Below, in pieces: positions 21,881-32,205 of a stretch of DNA of 64,000 nucleotides. The stretch's first letter is position 1. Every line of letters begins with the position of its first letter. Position numbers and translations under genes: made by a program. The notes below the pieces were generated by a model, which was given only the letters and a program-made list of their open reading frames with translations, made no database searches and was not told the DNA's origin. This DNA is from Metellina segmentata (taxonomy: Eukaryota; Arthropoda; Arachnida; Araneae; Tetragnathidae). The stretch lies in NCBI GenBank assembly GCA_947359465.1, contig OX375877.1, forward strand, positions 68,736,698-68,800,697. The letters run 5' to 3'.

Positions 21881-22250
21881 TGTGTCATAAAACACAACTA
21901 ACCATTAACTATATATCTGAGGGTGCAAACACTGAAATATTTAACGATTCGACACTAGCATCTTCTGAGGAAGTGTTGTCTTGTGTCATCTAGCGCATCC
22001 TAACCAAATAGTTCCATTGTGCCATAAAATACCACCAACCATTAGCCATATATCTGGCGGTGCAAACGCTTAAATGTTAAGATTCGACGTTAGCATCTTC
22101 TGAGGAAGTGTTGTCTTGTGTCCTCTAGCGCAGCCTAGCCAAATAGTTCCATTGTGCCATAAAACACAATTAGCCATATATCTGGGTGTGCAAACACTCA
22201 AATATTTAACGTTTCTACTCTAGCATCATCTGGGGAAGCGTTCACTGAAC
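21876..22250 (+). repeat. ~135-bp tandem array carrying the family H core
   Basis: AAGTGTTGTCTTGTGTC occurs at 21971 and 22106 and a decayed form at 22236, giving spacings of 135 and 130 bp. TGTGYCATAAAA occurs at 21881, 22018 and 22153. Each unit contains a TTGTCTTGTG arm, a TAGCGCAKCCTA block and a CATAAAA block, the same order as family H. The array begins on the start codon of the neighbouring Tc1 pseudogene. Confidence 0.85.
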
Positions 22251-22274
22251 AATCTTTGAGCAGCTCTTCATTAC

Positions 22275-22495
22275 TTTTATGTTAATGGTATCCCGGGGTT
22301 TAAAAGTGTTTTGATTATTGAGGAGTTCTGTTTAGTAAGAAAACTTTGAAATTAATTATCAAGTGTCTAATAATTGTGTTCTGGAATCCTGCTTTCGCTG
22401 TTGAGTCTATTCGAAAGATATGGTAATAGTATGAAGAGAAACTGTTTATTCATATTCGAGTACTGCGAAGTTTTCATAATGCTGGAATGATATCA
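22275..22495 (+). repeat. Direct duplication, copy 1
   Basis: Shares GTTTAGTAAGAAAACTTTGA, AATTAATTATCAAG, TCTATTCGAAAGATA, GTTTATTCATATT and GAGTACTGC with 22931-23180 in the same order, offset by about 655 bp. Confidence 0.85.
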
Positions 22496-22930
22496 TTGCT
22501 TCCAGTTCCATACGTTAGATGTAAAATGTCGAAATTAATTTAATGCTCAATCATGTGCAAAATCGTTGAGTATACTTTCATAATAAAAAATATTTATTTT
22601 GGTGCAAACTACTATCCATTAGAGTTTAACCAAAGAATTTCGAGTCGTTTGTATTTCTTTTAACATTTATGTGCGTTACAGCCTGAGAAAGCAAGTTACG
22701 AATGTATTCTTTAAAGCGTGACAGCCAACCATTCTGAATGAACGAATATTAAAGCAATTATTCCAAATTAATTGAAATCAAGAATGCGGTATAAAAGAGC
22801 AGATTTCGTTACAGGCTTCCTTTTAATTAAATTTCCTCGTACAGGTGAAAGTTTTTGCATAGTGGCGGATACCTTAATTTCGGTTTCCGGGCGTAAATTG
22901 TTCGAAGCAGTATGGCAATCAGAATATTGC
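22496..22930. other. AT-rich spacer between duplicate copies
   Basis: No feature recognised. If the flanking copies arose by tandem duplication this belongs to the first unit, and its counterpart after 23180 has been lost or replaced. Confidence 0.4.
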
Positions 22931-23180
22931 TTTTATGTTAATTGAATCCAGGGGCTTAGGAAGTGTTTTGATTGTTAAGGGGATCTGTTTAGTAAGAAAA
23001 CTTTGAAAATTAATTATCAAGCTTCTAATTTCGTTCTGGAGTAGCGAAGATATGCTTGCGCTTTTCAGTGAAACCTCGACGAATCAAGTTGAATCTATTC
23101 GAAAGATAATATTGTGTTATGACGCGAGCGCTGTTTATTCATATTGGAGTACTGCTCAGTTTTCATGATGCTGTGGTAGC
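22931..23180 (+). repeat. Direct duplication, copy 2
   Basis: Partner of 22275-22495. It has an additional ~30 bp near 23040-23085 (GTAGCGAAGATATGC region). Confidence 0.85.
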
Positions 23181-23402
23181 TGCATAGTTCCATAATGCTT
23201 AGTGGCGACTTGTGTTTCCTGTGTGGTATGTAATCTCTGGTTGTGTCGTCAATGATTTAATCCCTGTTTAATTTATATCTTTTTGATTAATTAAGATTTT
23301 ATTTCTGATTTCCGTTTTCCTTTTCTGTGTTTACTTTATGAAATCTCGACAACTGTCCTCACAAGAACAAATTATGTGCTTTTTAACCCTCATGGTGTCA
23401 TC

Positions 23403-23758
23403 GCCGATGGTGGTTAAGGTGTTATCCTCTAGATCGGTATATTCCTGCTTCGAATCCGGGTTAGTGCATTCATGTTTCTAAGTGTATGGAGTAGATGCGT
23501 CTGGCTCACCTTAAATCTGACGTGGCCGAAAGCCCTCACGTTGGGTTGGTGTGGACGTTTGGAAAGTGGTGTGCCAGCTCAGGTGTTGCCTCGTCATCTG
23601 ACCGTGGTTCAAAATTACAATCCGTCGTCAATAGCCCGTTGTGTTGCTCTTGTATGACGTTAATTAAAAATTACCATTACCCTTAGGGAATTGATCCCGG
23701 ACCGTCGTCAATAGCCCGTTGTGTTGCTCTAGTACGACGTTAATTAAAAACTACCAAA
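23403..23758 (+). mobile_element. SINE type A with two tails
   Basis: The head is shortened (CGCCGATGGTGGTTAAGG) and the body is missing the segment between CAAAATTAC and CCGTCGTCAATAGCCCG. The first tail ends at 23684; a second tail (CCCTTAGGGAATTGATCCCG to CGACGTTAATTAAAAACTAC) follows at 23685-23758. This is either exchange between two copies or insertion of a 5'-truncated copy. Confidence 0.88.
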
Positions 23759-23800
23759 TTAGCTAGTAGTTGTATTGACGAGATATCTAGGAGTATTATC

Positions 23801-24092
23801 GGCGGACCGCAATAGTCTAGTTGAAACAGCAACGGTTTAGTAACTGGAGGATTGCGAGTTTGAAACTCGGTCTAGACAAAGACCGTCGTGTACACGGGGG
23901 CTCGTGCACGTTAAATATGTCGTGGCCTCAAATGTTCTATCGTTGGCGTTGTTTAAAATTTTGAAGAGGTGCATGGACAGGTGTTGTCGTCGTACCGCTG
24001 TTCCAAATTACGAGGCATCCTTCGGGATTTATCCCGTACAGTCACCAATAGCTCGTTGTGTTGATCTAGTGCAACGTTAATCGACTACTTGA
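23801..24092 (+). mobile_element. SINE, head type B
   Basis: One of the clearest type B heads: GACCGCAATAGTCTAGTTG, AGCAACGGTTTAGTAACTGG, GAGTTTGAAACTCGGTCTAG, then GACCGTCGTGTACACGGGGG. The body is degraded around 23950-23990 and the tail is GTGCAACGTTAATCG. Confidence 0.88.
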
Positions 24093-24099
24093 CTGGAGG

Positions 24100-24190
24100 T
24101 ATTATCGAAACTGACCAGATCTTGATGGACGAGAATTGCGCGTTATTAGAAGAAAGCTGACCAGATCTACAGCGTCATGAGTAATCAGTA
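24100..24190. repeat. Family P fragment (ACCAGATCT / GACGAG motifs)
   Basis: CTGACCAGATCTTGATGGAC then GAAGAAAGCTGACCAGATCT, matching in inverted orientation the AGATCTGGTCAGCTTTCTTC of 28633-28652. See 28528-28720 for the best copy. Confidence 0.55.
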
Positions 24191-24554
24191 TAAAAAAATT
24201 AAAAATTCATTAATAAACATTTTTCTGATGTGTCCCGGACCCCCTTAAAGAAACAAAAAAGTAGACTTTAAAAGGTCTTAAAAAGACCTAAATTTTCTTT
24301 TAGTGGGAACCCTGAATGAGATTAATTTATTCCTTTAATTTATTCCTTAATTTATTCCTTTAATCCAAATACGATAGTTGAAGATTACATCGCCTACAAA
24401 CGATCAGCAATGTTTTGAGTAATAGAAAAATTTTTAATGCATAAATTATACAACGGGCTGATTATCTTATCTCAAGGGATTCACGAAGTATATACTGTCG
24501 GCCTAGAACAGAAACTCATTAACTGACAAAGCAAATGTTAATATTACAGCTTGA

Positions 24555-24583
24555 AAAAAAAAACTCCGTTTTTAGATTAAAAA

Positions 24584-24626
<43 letters not shown>
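24555..24626. repeat. Poly-A and TA microsatellite
   Basis: Two A-runs followed by about 18 TA dinucleotides. A small tandem of TAATTTATTCCTT lies at 24325-24366. Confidence 0.9.
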
Positions 24627-24629
<3 letters not shown>

Positions 24630-24637
24630 TACTATAC

Positions 24638-25290
24638 TACTGTGATCAAAAAGTACCTGTCATAAAACAAAAGGTATCATTTTATTGGTCAAAATTTATT
24701 ACATCTCTTTCATAGTAATCTCCTCCGACTTCAATACACTTCTTCCGACGTTTTTCAAATCCTCAAAACATGCATTAAAGTCGTTTTTGCAAACCCTCTT
24801 CAAGGTTCTATCGAATTTTCTTTTATTGCATCAGAGTGGACTCAAAACGGTGACCACGAAGAGGGAATTTCTCCCGTGGAAATAAGAAAAGTCACGCAGT
24901 GCCATGTCAGGTGAATAAGGAGCTTGTGGAGTCGTATTTGTAGAATGCTTTGTCAAAAAATCACAAATAACAATTGTAAGAAAGCGCACTATTGTGATGC
25001 AAAACCCATGAGTTATCTCACCACAATTCAGGCCGTTTTCGACCTGTCGTTTCGACGAATGATATAGGAACTTCTTTAATAATGTCTCTTATTGTTAAAC
25101 GACGATCAGTAAGCACCAATTCCCTGACCTGATTGACATGTTGATCATTCGTCGATGTGGATGGTCTACCACATCGCGAATCTTATTCGACGGATTCTCT
25201 ACCTTCTTCAAATATGTTTGTAGTACAAATTCCACTGCGGAATGTTCTGCATAATGCATGTTCTTAATTCAATTACATTCGACATTTTGG
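24638..25290 (-). pseudogene. Mariner-like element remnant
   Basis: On the minus strand, reading from an ATG at 25285 with several frame changes: MSNVIELR-like start, a GRPSTSTNDQHVNQVRELV stretch, a LTDRRLTIRDI stretch, then a jump to YSPDMAL (the third catalytic region, YSPDLAPCDF in the family) and KCIEVGGDYYERD at the C-terminus. The left end carries TACTGTGATCAAAAAGTACC, a mariner-type terminus. The central region with the second Asp is deleted or unreadable. Decayed. Confidence 0.75.
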
Positions 25291-25794
25291 AAAATCCAAG
25301 AATGAAAATTCTTCATTTACTAAAAGCAAATTTATTTTCAGACGATAAAACTAAATGAATCCTTGATTGTTGCCACATGCTTATATAAATCGCAAAAAAT
25401 ATTTGATAAAAGTTCTCTCAGACGATATCTACTATATATTTATTTTAAAGGAAGCATTCCGGATATATTTTGATCACTGTAGAAAATGTAAAAAAGATTA
25501 CAATTTCACAGTATTGTACATGTTACCATTAACTGGCCAAGTGGTTTGGACAAGATATCTAGTCCTTCAAGATCTGAATATTTTTATTCTAATAAACGAG
25601 AAATCCTATTATCAAGATATTGACGATATTTTATGATGAAATCAAGATCTGCTTGTTTTTTTTTCTTCTAATGATGAAGTCGAGGCAACCCTCAGGAGGG
25701 TTAAAATAAGCATTTATTGTCTGAAAAAATGTCAGTCAACCCCTTGAGTACAGATTTATTTGAAAAACGTTCGGATTATCGTTTTCAAATTAGT
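25291..25794. other. AT-rich sequence with a family P relic
   Basis: 25540-25700 carries CAAGTGGTTTGGACAAGATA, CAAGATATTGACGAT and TTCTTCTAATGATGA, diverged versions of the 28528-28720 repeat. The 89-codon frame 25367-25636 shows no domain. Confidence 0.45.
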
Positions 25795-25930
25795 TGCTGT
25801 TATATTTTCGTATTATCGTCTGCACACTAATTAAGTTGTTATATTTTCGTATTATCGTCTGTACACTAATTACTGTTATATTTTCGTATTATCGTTTGCA
25901 CACTAGTAACTGTTATATTTTCGTATAATT
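25795..25930. repeat. 37-39 bp minisatellite, 3.5 units
   Basis: GTTATATTTTCGTATTATCG starts at 25799, 25838 and 25875 with a partial fourth unit at 25912. Each complete unit continues TYTGYACACTAATTA or similar. Confidence 0.9.
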
Positions 25931-27084
25931 TCGTTTAGTAAGAATGGCAACAGTATGAGAGAGATCACACAGCTTCTGATCTCTGCGTTTATTCCAAAAA
26001 AGAATGTCTGATAATGCAGCCATATAAATATTTCTATGTATGGAATCAGATTAAATAAAGTGTATTTTTGTATAGAATGATTGAATTATTTTGATTCAAT
26101 TGATTCAAGGAGAGTCTCGTAATCACTCTTGCCATGAACAAGAACGTACATGTTTAATTTTGTCCTAATTTGAATGACGAATTAGACCCGTCATCCGTAA
26201 CTGAGGCAAAACAAGTGCATGACGAGTCTCAGTCATCAAATGTACACAAGGGGTTAATGAGTTTCTGCTCCAAGGTGACGATGTGTACTCGGAGTTCTCG
26301 TACGTTGAATCTGCAGGTTCAAAAATTTCGCGCTCGACTGAAGATATTTGAGGAATACTCCTGGAGACACTTGACTTTAAAAAAAAAAACCACCTAATTG
26401 TCTTCAGTTGTGGATTCCACAACTCCCAAAGGAGTCATCCGTCATGACCGGTCGTCTCCTCGATAATCCGGCATCTAACGAGAATCCGTCAACTAACGAG
26501 TCACTTTGAGTCTTTTGGCCATTAGTCTAATGGCTGCCGGGTCAATTTAGTCTCCGGAGAAATAAATGGCGTTTGTTTTTTTGTCTCGCAGAAAGGAAGA
26601 AAATCAATAGCAGAAACGCAATCCTTTGCCTTCTCGTGTTTAAGTAGCTCTTCGCCTAGTAACTAATGAGTGAAGACATTGGGTAAGCAGGAATGGTACA
26701 AATACCGCTCCCCGTCCTTGTAAAGAGAAGAAATCAGAGTGTATATGGCAGTAATGGCCTGTGCTCGATCTTGAACGCGCCTGTACTTTTCTTATTGTTT
26801 AGTTTGCAATATTTCCCAATTGATGCAAGAAGGAATATGTAATGAGTTCTGCGCGAGCTTTTACGTTTGCACAGGAATTTGGTTTCCAATGTCAGCTATT
26901 TTTTTTAGATGTTTGAGATACGGGTGATGCAACGAAGGAAATGGGATGGAATCCATTAAAAGAATTCGCTTTGCCTCGCTTTGAATTACATCTAAGTGTA
27001 TGCCTTTCATAAAAAGAAACATGAGAGAGAATTGGTTATTTATATCTTTCAGACTGAAGTAAAATTCGTTGCAATTACATATAG
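25931..27084. other. Unassigned region
   Basis: No gene supported. A plus frame at 26170-26397 (75 codons) and minus frames at 26165-26422 and 26861-27115 have no recognisable domain. Around 26425-26510 several GAC/ACGAG-type words (CATCTAACGAGAATCCGTCA) recall family P but do not align well. Confidence 0.35.
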
Positions 27085-27335
27085 CGCCCCAGAAAAAAAA
27101 AGTGACACAAGTCAAAAAACAAAACTTTTGGTGTTATGTCATTGAAAAATATGTATGAGGTACCCCAGCGTGTTATATTATTATTCCATTGAAAATAATA
27201 GAAGTTACCATCATAAATATTTACCTGAAATTTAAAAGAAGCTTATACTATTTCAATTTCAATATAAGTTTTATAGTATCCTTTAAGTTGATGTTTTTCT
27301 CAAATTCAGCAATTTTAAGGTGCGTCACTTTTCTT
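27085..27335. mobile_element. Miniature element 2, expanded copy
   Basis: Matches 55316-55459: left end CCCCAGAAAAAAAAAGTGAC, shared interior (TTATACTATTTCAATWTAAG, TAAGTTGATGTTT, CTCAAATTC, GCAATTTT) and right end GTCACTTTTCTTG. Relative to the other copy it carries ~100 extra bp near 27137-27240. Its right end directly abuts miniature element 1. Confidence 0.6.
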
Positions 27336-27690
27336 GGCCCGGAGCACACATCCGGTTTTCCAACGTGCGGCGCCGCTGCCGCAACGCAATTTGTACCGCA
27401 GTTCCCCACGCCGTCGCAGACGCGTCTCTTTTCTGAAGTACCTTGTTTTGATAAATAAATGGAATATAAATAATAATTAATAAACGGTTGTATCCAGTAA
27501 CGTCTATTTGTTTTATAATATACATTTTTGTACACCAAGTAAGCGAAATAAACACGTTTTCTTCCATAGAATATCTATCGCAAATGGCGCGAAATGAGTA
27601 CTTGCGTCATTTCACGGTTATGTGTGCACAGTTGGGCTTCGGTGCCGCAGCGGCGCCGCACGTTGAAAAACAGGATGTGCGCACCGGGTC
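27336..27690. mobile_element. Miniature element 1, copy 1
   Basis: Long TIRs: GGCCCGGAGCACACATCCGG, then a TTTTCCAACGTGCGGCGCCG block on the left, answered by the inverted CGGCGCCGCACGTTGAAAAA, then CAGGATGTGCGCACCGGGTC on the right. The centre contains AAATAAATGGAATATAAATA and AGTAACGTCTATTTG. It lacks ~80 bp present in copies 2 and 3. A GGCCC-GTGCACAC end and TTA/TAA context suggest the PIF/Harbinger group; that is inference. Several frames here are translations of the element. Confidence 0.85.
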
Positions 27691-27910
27691 TTATTCTTAA
27701 TTTCTTTTAAGGCTACAACAACCGAACCCATCAAAATGACAATATTGGATTTCTTGTTTAAAATTACACAAACTATTAAGGAGCTGTGTCGGAATTTATC
27801 CTGGCGTTTATCGAGATGATTATATATGCTTCTTTAACCTCCATCAACTATTCTAATGTGGATTGTTAGTTTTTAATTGCTGAATTTCTCAACCTCGTCT
27901 TTCGGGAATA
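27691..27910. other. AT-rich spacer
   Basis: No feature recognised. Confidence 0.4.
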
Positions 27911-28125
27911 TCTTTTGGTATTGTATGGGCTTCACGAACGCGCGAGGTACCTCAGTTATTTATTCTTTTTTTGTGATTTACTGTCTCTGGTAAACATACG
28001 ACCCCATGTGTTCTTTCTTCTCTCCATCTTTTCGTTTCACAATTCTTTGGCATTACCTGTCTTGTGTGTCTTGCACAGTTTGGTCAAATATACCCATGCG
28101 CCATGAAACCCAAAAAACAACCAAC
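27911..28125 (+). repeat. Family H element, body plus hairpin core
   Basis: Contains CGAGGTACCTC, TTTACTGTCTCTGGTAAACA, TCTCCATCTTTTC, CACAATTCTTTGGCA, CCTGTCTTGTGTGTCTTGCA, GTTTGGTCAAATA and GCCATGAAACCC in the order seen at 45114-45343. The TGTCTTGTGT arm and the complement of the AAACCC-AAA end form a weak stem. Confidence 0.65.
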
Positions 28126-28240
28126 ATTTTCTCAACCTCGCATAGAATTTCTTCGTCTTTTGGAGTGGTCAAACTTTCCGGCCGACCTGCATCGTTCCTG
28201 TTGACATGAAATATTCCGGTTTCAAGCAGAAAACGCAAAA
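28126..28240 (-). pseudogene. HTH fragment of a transposase-like protein
   Basis: The minus frame starting at 28238 gives FLLETGIFHVNRNDAGRPES then LTTPKDEEILCEVEKM. This resembles the linker and second helix-turn-helix of the DUF4817-type N-terminal domain found beside many arthropod transposases (TGSF-x-NRNDAGRPRS then TPE-EE-VL-VE). The frame then runs into family H sequence, so it is truncated. No catalytic domain follows. Confidence 0.4.
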
Positions 28241-28527
28241 ATGCTATAGACTCATTCGTTTATTGGGCAAGCGTCCACGGTTCAATCTTTGAACAGCTGT
28301 TCTGTTTCCAGTGACAGAGCCTCAAACGTCAAATGTATGTCAGCCTTCTCGAAATTTGTGTAATGCTTCCATCACGTGCGAAATCCATATTGCGTACGCG
28401 ATTTGAAAAGGATTTGTGGTCTCCCCAAACTGCGCTCTTTAGCACCTGCTGACAAAAGCTTCGGACAGGTTCTTTGACACTAATGCTTATTTGGATTCAC
28501 GCTGCCACCCCTTTAACCCTCCAAGTG
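28241..28527. other. Unassigned, possibly more of the same element
   Basis: On the minus strand, sequence upstream of the HTH fragment has readable stretches but with stops. No motif secure enough to name. Confidence 0.3.
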
Positions 28528-28720
28528 GTTTTGACGAGATATCTCGTCAATCGAGATCCTACTAATTTTGTTTAAAACAAGATATTTAGTCAAGATATTG
28601 ACGATTTCGTTTTGTATTGATGTAGATTGTTTTAAGATCTGGTCAGCTTTCTTCTAATGACGAGTTAACTCGTCCACAAGGATCTCGTCAGTTTTCTTCT
28701 ATTGACGAGATAACTCTTCG
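28528..28720. repeat. Family P repeat with a 20-bp perfect palindrome
   Basis: TTGACGAGATATCTCGTCAA at 28531-28550 is its own reverse complement. It is followed by CAAGATATTGACGATTTCG, GATCTGGTCAGCTTTCTTC, then TAATGACGAGTTAACTCG and TATTGACGAGATAACTC. GACGAG or its complement occurs many times. Related fragments are at 23774-23792, 24100-24190 and 25540-25700. Confidence 0.75.
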
Positions 28721-28833
28721 AGACAACCACCGAGACCTTCAAGTTTTGGCCGAGGAATTTGGAATCTCCCAGTAACCAAGACAACAACCACGTGGTTTAA
28801 ATTAGCCGAACGGAGGTTTGCATGAAAATTCGT

Positions 28834-29155
28834 GTAATGGTAATTTTAGTTAACGTAGTACTAGAGCAACACAAGGGGCTATTGATGACGGTCCGGGATC
28901 AGTCCCTTAAGGGAAATATCCGAGGACAACACCTCGTAATTTTGAACCACGGTCAGATGGCGAAGCAACACCTGAGCCGGTACCCCACTCTCCAAACTTC
29001 CACACCAACCCAACGTGAGGACTTTTGGTCACGCCAGATTTAAGGTGCACCAGCCGCCTCTACATCATACGCTTACAAACATCCGGACCCGGATTCGAAC
29101 CAGGAACCTTCCGATCTAGAGGTTAATACCTTAACCACTATACAGATTGGTCGGC
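28834..29155 (-). mobile_element. SINE type A, reverse, full length
   Basis: Minus-strand copy from GCCGACCAATC (near 29155) to a TTAACTAAAATTACC tail (near 28836). Flanks TGAAAATTCGT (28823-28833) and TGAAATTCGT (29156-29165) are a probable target duplication. The plus frame 28822-29043 is its antisense translation. Confidence 0.92.
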
Positions 29156-29181
29156 TGAAATTCGTTATGGGAAGTCCCAAG

Positions 29182-29417
29182 AACGGGCCGCGGTAGTCAT
29201 GAATTAGCAATCGGAGATTTGTAAGTTCCTATCCAACCAAAGACCGCCGTGTATAAATGAGGCTAGTGAACGTTAAATCTGTCGTGGCCTCAAATGTCCT
29301 CGCGTTGGCGTGATGTGGATGTTTGGAGAGTGGGGTGGGTACCTCGTCATCTGACTGTGGTTCAAAATTACGTGGTGTTGTCCTCAGAGGGATTGATCTC
29401 GGGCAGTCACCAATACA
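29182..29417 (+). mobile_element. SINE, head type B, 3' end missing
   Basis: Head GGGCCGCGGTAGTC, AGCAATCGGAGATT, then CCAAAGACCGCCGTGTA. The body runs to GATTGATCTCGGGCAGTCAC and breaks off at CAATACATTATACC without the usual tail. A body deletion removes the GCCAGCTCAGGTGTTGC part. Confidence 0.82.
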
Positions 29418-29995
29418 TTATACCCCGTCCACTGTTTACATTCTACTACTTAACATACCTCAAAGTCTATTTTAAAACTCAAACGTTAATTTTTGAGTCC
29501 GTTCAAAGTAAATTTTCAAAATTGCAATACGATAAAGTTTGAGTACTTTACAAAAAGTAAGCGGTAAAAATAATTTAAATCGTACAGTCATTCTTACGAC
29601 TTGAACAAAACTCAAAGATGGACGAATAACAAATTGAAGACTTCGTTTCTGCGTAAATCATGAAAGCTCAATATCTCGATGATACTTTCAGAATGAGCGA
29701 TATCATACTTGTGTTAAATGTCAGATATCTGATCGTTGTCAACGGGGATGATTAAGCGTTTGGAATGTTCTCCGAAGCTTTATTCTGAGTATTTTCGGTT
29801 TGACTAAAATTGGAAAATGATTCATGCATTTATTAACTGAAGTTCCTGTACTTTGTATGTTTGATTACTTTATAAAAAATTTTTATATTTATTTGACGGT
29901 CTAAATTAGCGTGTTTGCTTATCAAAACATTACATATGTATCGTCATTCTAATTGGCAAAACTCGTAACTTCTATACGTTAACAGTGGAGTTTTA
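29418..29995. other. AT-rich spacer
   Basis: No feature recognised on either strand. Confidence 0.4.
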
Positions 29996-30430
29996 GGACC
30001 GGTGCACGCATCCGATTTTTTAACGTGCGGCGCCGCTGCCGCAACGCAAGTGCGGTCTGAGATACATTACATCCAATGGAGGAGTGCACACATGCCTCCG
30101 GCGACGCACGTCCAACTTGCGTGCAATTTGTACCGCAGTTCCCCACGGTCGCCGCACATGAGTCTCCGTTCTGAAGTACCTTGTTTTCATAAACATATGG
30201 AATATAAATAATAATTAATAAATGGTTGTATCCAGTAACGTCTATTTTGTGTTTGAAAATATACTTTTTTTACACCAAGTAAGCAAAATAAACACATTTT
30301 CTTCGATAGAATATTTATCGCAAATGGCGCGAAACGAGTCCGTGCGTCATTTCACGGTTATGTGTGTATAGTTGGGCTAAGGTGCCGCAGTGGTGCCATA
30401 CGTTGAAAAACCGGATGTGTGCACCGGGCC
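29996..30430. mobile_element. Miniature element 1, copy 2
   Basis: Ends GGACCGGTGCACGCATCCGA and (inverted) CCGGATGTGTGCACCGGGCC, both set in TTA/TAA. Includes the AAGTGCGGTCTGAGATACAT and CCAACTTGCGTGCAATTTGT segment missing from copy 1. Length 435 bp. The frame 30002-30211 is a translation of it. Confidence 0.88.
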
Positions 30431-31280
30431 TAAGAGTTCCTAATTAGCATGACGGTATATAATTGTGTAGTAAATAAACACAATAATGACCATTCACAAA
30501 TTTCAAATACAATAAATTCTATCTGAATGATGAAAATATTGCTGTACTTTCATAATTTCCAGTTTATAATTACATCGGGTAAGAAGTGATTGTTCATTTG
30601 CTCGAAGTTGCAGACCTTATTTCAGGTAAAATAAAATCCATGTTTTCTTAGATGCGCATTGAGTAATCCGTTTGTTGCCTGCAATTTTTTAACATTCCTT
30701 TCTCTGATCCGATTTCCTAAAACATGTCTGAGATGTAGAACCTGCACAAAAGTAAGGTAAACATGTTCCAACAACAGAATGAAAAAGTTTTATATATTTC
30801 CCAAGATTCACAAATTTGAATATAAAATATGCCCCTTATTCCGAATTCAGACAATCTTGTTTCGTATTCCCCATTTCATTTTACATGCGCAAACGAAAAA
30901 GATAAGTTCTTCGGGATAAAAATTATTCTTTCAGTGTTGAGTTTGGCAACCAGGACTTGACGTTTTCTATGATCCACTTAAACATTTTCGTTACAAAAGT
31001 TAAGCTGGTAAAAAGAAAAATAGCGTTCATAAGACGAGAACTAAATAATTTAATTTGATAATAATTTTTAAAGATAAGTTTTTTCAAGAGATTTTATCCG
31101 ACGTGGGTACGGTGCCTTTATTTACATTATTGCTCATTTTCAATGAAGATCATAAATTTATTTTTTTATTCTTTTTTCAAACTAGTGTGGAAGAAAGTCC
31201 TGCCCATCAAAATACATAGTTTGAAATTTTTGGAAGTACTCTTTTCCAGCTTTGAAGGAGAAAATTTTTAGCGCTTTTTC
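30431..31280. other. AT-rich, featureless
   Basis: No frame, repeat or RNA gene supported. Confidence 0.45.
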
Positions 31281-31288
31281 ATTTTATT

Positions 31289-31352
31289 TCAGAAGAATAT
31301 ATATATATATATATATATCTCTCTCTCTATCTATCTCTCTCTCTCTCTCGCG
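31289..31352. repeat. Compound microsatellite (AT)n-(CT)n-(CTAT)n
   Basis: About ten AT units followed by CT and CTAT repeats ending in CTCTCGCGC. Confidence 0.92.
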
Positions 31353-31692
31353 CTTATGTTGAAGGTTTTTCGTTTTGCTTTTCAAAAAAGGAGGAAATTG
31401 AAGGCAGCGCTTCACTGTTTTTGTCGTACCTTGTTCGATGACATATTTCTTTTTAAAGTTCATACTTAATTTATTCTCTTCATTATTTGGAGCTATTTTT
31501 GCAATGAAACATTTATAATTTCCTCATTAAAATACATTAAAAAAGTGGAACATGGAATTTCCATTGAATTTTCGTCCCATGTTTCAAGGAAACTGCGAAT
31601 ATTTATTATTGCCTTTTCTTTTAGAGGGAGTTTTGAAGAAAAAGTTAATCTCTTAAGATATTGATGGGGGACGTTATGTATCCCAATAATAT
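31353..31692. other. AT-rich spacer
   Basis: Nothing recognised. Confidence 0.4.
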
Positions 31693-31990
31693 CTAGAAAG
31701 CGCGGTAGTCAAGCTGGTGAAGTCGGATACTACCAACCGGAGGATTGCGAGTTCAAAACGTGATCTAACCAAAGACCGACATAACTGTGGGGGATGATGC
31801 ACGAAAAATCTACCGTGCTCTCAAATTTGCGTATATAGAAGTTTTTAGAGTGGAGGGCCAGCTCAGGTGTTGACCTTGTCATCTGGGCGTGGTTCAAAAT
31901 TACGAGGTATTTCCCTTTGGGATCGATCCCCGACAGTCGCCAGTAGCCCGTTGTGTTGCCTCAGTGTGATGTATATTTACCTACCTACCT
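31693..31990 (+). mobile_element. SINE, head type B
   Basis: Head AGCGCGGTAGTCAAGCTGG, CTACCAACCGGAGGATTGCG, AGTTCAAAAC, GTGATCTAACCAAAGACCG. The diverged body keeps GCCAGCTCAGGTGTTG and GTGGTTCAAAATTACGAGG. The tail GTGTGATGTATATTTACC then CCTACCTA is the type B tail repeat. Confidence 0.87.
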
Positions 31991-32046
31991 AAACATATCG
32001 ATATCTCTTGCGATACTTGTAGATTTAAAATTAGATAGGAGTTGTA

Positions 32047-32191
32047 ATTTGGTAATTTTAGTTAACGTCGTATTAGAGCAACATAACGGGATATTGACGA
32101 CTATCCGGGATCAGTCCCTTAATGGAAAGATCCGAAGACAACACATCGTAGTTTTGAGCCACGGTCAGATGACGAAGCAACATCTGAGCTG
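32047..32191 (-). mobile_element. SINE type A, reverse, 5'-truncated, 14-bp TSD
   Basis: Only the 3' ~145 bp of the body and tail is present. AGATAGGAGTTGTA flanks it exactly at 32033-32046 and 32192-32205. The clean duplication around a headless copy shows that 5' truncation happened at insertion, as expected from target-primed reverse transcription. Confidence 0.93.
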
Positions 32192-32205
32192 AGATAGGAG
32201 TTGTA

